This document shows positions 16,101 to 18,684 of a stretch of 18,684 nucleotides of DNA, one piece after another. Numbering within the stretch: position 1 is the stretch's first letter; every line of letters starts with the position of its first letter. Below the pieces are notes generated by a model. That model was not told the DNA's origin and did no database searches. It saw nothing but the letters and a program-made list of their open reading frames with translations. Both the position numbers and the translations under genes were made by a program. The stretch is from CALBZH01 sp964538515 (GTDB lineage Bacteria > Desulfobacterota > Syntrophobacteria > Syntrophobacterales > Syntrophobacteraceae): contig CAZIEW010000086.1 of the NCBI GenBank assembly GCA_964538515.1, positions 1-18,684 of the forward strand. Reading direction: 5' to 3'.

Positions 16101-16227
16101 TCTGGTGAATCCTATCCGATGCAAAGGCTGCGGGAGCTGTCAAGCGACCTGCCCCAAAGACGCCATCAATGTGGGTGGGTTTTCCTATCGGCAGCTCAAG
16201 GCTCAGGTGGATGCCGTCCTATCCTGA
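13186..16227 (+). CDS. hdrA: Selenoprotein HdrA-like electron-bifurcating flavoprotein with two FAD domains
   Basis: The protein is 1013 residues read through a UGA (residue 61), against about 650-670 in archaeal HdrA. The first half has an FAD-binding GGGIAG (14-19), then TFPTNDCSM-U-ILSPKLVECGRH (53-72). Two [4Fe-4S] motifs follow, at Cys110/113/116/120 and Cys157/165/168/172. After them comes the HdrA cluster set CVGSRD...YCSSVCC (Cys255, Cys269, Cys273, Cys274). The second half repeats the flavoprotein: FICHCGSN at about 460-467, GGGVAG at about 600-606, and CVGSRN...YCSRVCC at Cys748-764. It lacks the NDCSxU motif and inserted ferredoxin. Two C-terminal [4Fe-4S] motifs lie at Cys943-953 and Cys979-989. 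HdrA proteins use FAD to bifurcate or confurcate electrons between ferredoxin and other partners. GAGGA lies 3 nt before ATG 13186, so ATG 13189 is an equally possible start. It is co-directional with the HTH-HdrD gene. Confidence 0.93.
13366..13368 (+). other. In-frame UGA read as selenocysteine (residue 61 of HdrA)
   Basis: The UGA sits in NDCSM-U-ILSPKLVECGRH, exactly where HdrA homologues read NDCSxC. Selenocysteine at this position is established in HdrA of some methanococci. The reading frame is otherwise open on both sides, from 13186 to 16227. Confidence 0.93.
13373..13403 (+). promoter_or_regulatory. Bacterial SECIS element of the hdrA mRNA
   Basis: TGTCG (13373-13377) pairs with CGGCA (13399-13403, one G-U). 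CC (13378-13379) pairs with GG (13396-13397) across a bulged T at 13398. GC (13383-13384) pairs with GC (13394-13395) after an AAA bulge. The apical loop TGGTGGAGT (13385-13393) has GG near its 5' side and begins 17 nt after the UGA, at the near edge of the accepted range. It is less regular than the element at 12513-12534, but position and loop fit. Confidence 0.65.
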
Positions 16228-16309
16228 CGCCACCGAATCGTTTGGCAACGTTGGAGCTCTCGGCTGAAAGCGCGCATTTCTCCCTCTACTCTCTGACTTC
16301 GGGTGGATC

Positions 16310-16549
16310 ATGAAAAAGGAGCGAAAGAAGACCAAGGTTCGTGCGGAGCGCGTGGACACCAAGTGCGGCGCTATCGCGCACATGACGGTGGACGAGATCA
16401 AGGAGCGGATCATCGGGGAAAACGTGAACGTCACTTGTCCGGAGTGCGGCGCCATTCATCTGACTCGAGAGGAGGCCGAAGAGGCGGCGACCAGGAAGAT
16501 CACACAGTCGCCACGATTCAAGAAAATAAAGCTGGAGGTGGAAGAGTAG
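16310..16549 (+). CDS. Small basic/acidic Cys-containing protein downstream of hdrA, function unknown
   Basis: The gene encodes 79 residues. The N-terminus is very basic (MKKERKKTKVRAER) and the C-terminus is acidic and helical (LTREEAEEAATRK, then KLEVEE). Cys19 and a CPEC pair (Cys43, Cys46) could form part of a zinc-ribbon or metal site, but only three cysteines are present, with His24 or His50 as possible fourth ligands. I do not recognise the family. The ATG has a GGTGG-like ribosome-binding site, and 82 bp separate it from hdrA on the same strand. Co-transcription is likely, so it may be an accessory or assembly factor for the Hdr module; that is inference from position. Its stop is followed after 1 bp by the stop of a gene on the opposite strand. 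Confidence 0.75.
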   Translation: MKKERKKTKVRAERVDTKCGAIAHMTVDEIKERIIGENVNVTCPECGAIHLTREEAEEAATRKITQSPRFKKIKLEVEE

Positions 16550-16550
16550 G

Positions 16551-17531
16551 CTAAACGTTGCAGCAGCGAACCCAGTGGCCGGGCTCAATCTCCCTCAACG
16601 GCGGGACCGCCTCGGTGCACTGCGTCGTCGCTAGATCACAACGGCTCCTGTACGAGCAATGCGGCGCGAGGGGCATGGCGGCGGCAACCTCGGACGGGCT
16701 CACCGACCGACGCTTTCGGGCTCGAGGGTCCGGGATGGGAACGGCGTCCAACAACCGCTTGGTATACGGGTGGAGCGGATTCTTATAAAGCTCCTCCTTG
16801 GTTGCCAATTCGACAATCCGACCGAGGTACATCACCGCCACGCGGTCGCTGATGTGGCGGACCACCGTGAGATCGTGCGAGATGAAGAGGTAGGTGAGGC
16901 CAAAGGACTCCTGCAGGTCCTGGAGCAGGTTGATGATCTGGGCTTGGATCGACACGTCCAGGGCGGAAAGGGGCTCGTCACAGATCACGAGCTCCGGGTG
17001 GAGGGCGAGGGCTCGGGCGATGCCGATCCTCTGGCGCTGTCCACCGCTGAATTCGTGCGGGTAACGATCGTACTCCCTCTCATGCAGCCCGACCGTCTCC
17101 ATGATGGCGAGGGTCTTCGCGCGTCTTTCCGCAGGCGTTCCGATCCGATGAATCTGAAGACCCTCCCCGATGATCCGGCCGATGGTTTGCCGCGGGTTGA
17201 GCGACGAATAGGGGTCCTGGAAGATGATCTGCATGCGGCGGCGAAGGCGGTGCAGTTCCGCGCCGTCCAACTCGAGGACGTTGTGCCCGTCGTAGTAGAC
17301 TTCTCCGGATGTGGGCATCTCCAACCTCAAGATCAGTCTCCCCAGCGTGGACTTTCCGCAGCCGCTCTCCCCCACCAGCCCCAGCGTTTCTCCTCGACGG
17401 AGCGTGAGATCGATCCCGTCCACCGCTCGCACCGATCCCACTTCTCGTCGCATGAAGCCCCGAGTGATGGGGTAGTGCTTTTTGAGATCCGTCAGTACGA
17501 GGAGGTCATCTACCGTTGAAGTCTCAATCAC
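16551..17531 (-). CDS. dppF: Oligopeptide/dipeptide ABC transporter ATP-binding protein (DppF/OppF type)
   Basis: This 326-residue ABC ATPase has the normal length for DppF/OppF. Walker A is GESGCGKSTLGR, the Q-loop is IIFQDPYSSLNP, the signature is FSGGQRQRIGIARALAL, Walker B is LVICDEPLSALDVSIQAQ, and the switch is FISHDL. The C-terminal extension typical of peptide transporters (NPLHPYTKRLLDAVP, then a Cys-bearing HCSYRSRCDLATTQC segment) is present. The start is GTG 17531, because an ideal AAGGAG lies 7 nt upstream and the codon overlaps the stop of the preceding dppD gene (GTGATTGA). Longer readings back to 17723 run through dppD and are rejected. The protein pairs with DppD to energise peptide (or nickel/sugar) import. 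The permeases and binding protein are not in the window. Confidence 0.95.
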   Translation of the reverse strand: MIETSTVDDLLVLTDLKKHYPITRGFMRREVGSVRAVDGIDLTLRRGETLGLVGESGCGKSTLGRLILRLEMPTSGEVYYDGHNVLELDGAELHRLRRRMQIIFQDPYSSLNPRQTIGRIIGEGLQIHRIGTPAERRAKTLAIMETVGLHEREYDRYPHEFSGGQRQRIGIARALALHPELVICDEPLSALDVSIQAQIINLLQDLQESFGLTYLFISHDLTVVRHISDRVAVMYLGRIVELATKEELYKNPLHPYTKRLLDAVPIPDPRARKRRSVSPSEVAAAMPLAPHCSYRSRCDLATTQCTEAVPPLREIEPGHWVRCCNV

Positions 17532-18543
17532 GGGAGGGCTCCTTTTCCTGCAGCCAGCATCGCACGCCGCGGGCTGGAGCCGGCGCAAACAGGGGGGGCT
17601 CGGGATCCACGAAGCAGCGCTCGAAAGCATATTGGCACCTTGTGTTGAACTTGCATCCGGGAGGAAGGTCGAGGAGGCTGGGAACCACCCCCGGAATGGG
17701 ATCCAGCCGCCGAGACACCTCACCGGACCTTCGGGCCGGGATGGAGCGCATCAGCCCCTGCGTGTAGGGATGGAGGGGCGTCTCGAACAGCTCCAGGACC
17801 GTAGAGCTTTCGACCACGCGCCCCGCATACATGACCACGACCTCCTCGGCTGTCTCGGCAACCACGCCCAAGTCATGGGTGATGAGAAGGATCGACGTGC
17901 CCGTCGATGCCTGCATTTCCTGCAGAAGGGCAAGGATCTGCGCCTGGATGGTCACATCGAGGGCGGTTGTGGGCTCGTCCGCGATCAGAATCTGAGGTCT
18001 GCAGGCGAGCGCCATGGCGATCATGGCCCGCTGCCGCATGCCTCCGCTCATCTGGTGTGGATAATCCCGCATGCGGAGCCTCGGACTCGGGATCCCCACC
18101 TGGTCCAGAAGATCGACGACCTGCTCCAAGGCCTCTTTCCGGCTTGCCTGTCGGTGTCGTTGAAGAACCTCAGCGATTTGGTCCTCAATTCGGAAGACCG
18201 GGTTGAGCGAGGTCATGGGCTCCTGGAAGATCATGGAGATGCGGTTTCCGCGGATGGCCTGCATTTCCTTTTCGGAAAGGGAGAGAAGGTTTTGCCCATC
18301 GAACCAGGCTTCGCCGCCCACGACTCTTCCTGGAGGGGAGAGGAGCCCCATGATGGACAGGGCCGTGACACTCTTTCCGCATCCGGATTCACCGACGAGG
18401 GCAAGCACCTGGCCGTGCTCGATCTGGAAGCTCACACCGTCCACGGCCTTCGCCACCCCGCCCTCGGTGAAAAAGTAGGTCTGCAGCTCCTTGACCTCGA
18501 GCTCGTGGCTCGCCATGAACCCCACGGGATGAATCGCTTGCAT
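17524..18543 (-). CDS. dppD: Oligopeptide/dipeptide ABC transporter ATP-binding protein (DppD/OppD type)
   Basis: This ABC ATPase of about 339 residues has Walker A GESGCGKSVTALSIMGLL and Q-loop MIFQEPMTSLNPVF. The signature is MSGGMRQRAMIAMAL, Walker B is LIADEPTTALDVTIQAQ, and the switch is LITHDLGVVAE. The oligopeptide-family C-terminus is complete: TPLHPYTQGLMRSIP, then PPGCKFNTRCQYAFERC and a last Cys near GVRCWLQEKE. These cysteines form the conserved C-terminal cluster of DppD-like proteins. The ATG at 18543 has AAAGGA nine bases upstream and is preferred. A GTG at 18561 overlapping the upstream stop, and an ATG at 18516, are also in frame. It overlaps dppF by 8 nt. The substrate is not identifiable from the ATPase. 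Confidence 0.95.
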   Translation of the reverse strand: MQAIHPVGFMASHELEVKELQTYFFTEGGVAKAVDGVSFQIEHGQVLALVGESGCGKSVTALSIMGLLSPPGRVVGGEAWFDGQNLLSLSEKEMQAIRGNRISMIFQEPMTSLNPVFRIEDQIAEVLQRHRQASRKEALEQVVDLLDQVGIPSPRLRMRDYPHQMSGGMRQRAMIAMALACRPQILIADEPTTALDVTIQAQILALLQEMQASTGTSILLITHDLGVVAETAEEVVVMYAGRVVESSTVLELFETPLHPYTQGLMRSIPARRSGEVSRRLDPIPGVVPSLLDLPPGCKFNTRCQYAFERCFVDPEPPLFAPAPARGVRCWLQEKEPSRD

Positions 18544-18557
18544 GGACAGGGATCCTT

Positions 18558-18684
18558 TCACGCCACCGGGGGCTGGGCATTCGCTTCCTGGGCCAGAAAG
18601 CGAAGCGCAAGCTGCCTTGCGATCAGGGGGGCGTTGCCCCCTGCGCGGTTGTTGATCAAGACGTTCACCATGATATTCTGTTCC
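18558..18684 (-). CDS. C-terminal end of a DUF72-like protein (partial, runs off the window)
   Basis: About 41 codons are open from the window edge to a TGA at 18560-18558. The readable end (VNVLINNRAGGNAP, then LIARQLALRFL) resembles the C-terminal strand of DUF72 proteins, TIM-barrel-like enzymes of unknown activity in which an Asn-Asn-x-x-x-Gly-x-Ala-Pro motif closes the barrel. It lies immediately upstream of dppD on the same strand (14 nt to the preferred start). Only the tail is visible, so the family is a tentative call. An ATG at the start of this stretch is internal, not a start. Confidence 0.55.
   Translation of the reverse strand, partial: EQNIMVNVLINNRAGGNAPLIARQLALRFLAQEANAQPPVA

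Overview
The window reads as a G+C-rich bacterial chromosome segment. An anaerobic, selenocysteine-using member of the Desulfobacterota (Syntrophobacter or sulfate-reducer type) fits best. The argument rests on gene content: indolepyruvate:ferredoxin oxidoreductase, phenylacetate-CoA ligase, HdrA/HdrD-type electron-transfer proteins, and two in-frame UGA codons at positions where homologues carry cysteine. No rRNA or 16S marker is present, so the taxonomic placement is inference.

Minus strand, 27-11322: one tightly packed gene chain read from right to left. Its order is iorA, iorB, livH, a livM-livG fusion, livF, a paaK-type CoA ligase, a large PPDK-like phosphotransferase-domain protein, a rhomboid protease, and a small exported LSM-like protein. 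Most junctions overlap by 4-7 nt or are separated by fewer than 35 nt, so it looks like a single operon. A good sigma70-type promoter lies at 11393-11421. The metabolic genes suggest uptake of amino acids, oxidation of aryl-pyruvates to aryl-acetyl-CoA with reduction of ferredoxin, and CoA activation of the free aryl-acids.

Plus strand, 11446-16549: a divergent operon that is the most interesting part of the window. Its first gene encodes a MerR/excisionase-type helix-turn-helix fused to an HdrC/HdrD-like (two [4Fe-4S], CCG) protein. Its second gene is a double-flavin-domain HdrA. Both are interrupted by in-frame UGA codons that replace a conserved Cys (residue 310 in the first, residue 61 in the second), and each UGA is followed at the right distance by a convincing bacterial SECIS hairpin. 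A small Cys-containing protein follows. Upstream of the first gene there are three 9-bp-spaced TTRTGCA direct repeats and a perfect 17-bp inverted repeat. These are candidate operators for the protein's own DNA-binding domain. The working hypothesis is an autoregulated, selenium-dependent Hdr module that re-oxidises or senses the ferredoxin/thiol state generated by the divergent iorAB operon.

Minus strand, 16551-18684: the two ATPase genes of an oligopeptide/dipeptide ABC transporter (dppD, dppF) and, at the window edge, the C-terminal end of a DUF72-like gene. The convergent junction with the hdr operon is only 1 bp.

No tRNA, rRNA, CRISPR array or insertion sequence was recognised. There is no gene-free stretch longer than 300 bases. 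The largest gap (11323-11569) holds the divergent promoters and operator-like repeats, and the gap 13025-13185 holds an inverted heptamer-repeat element.
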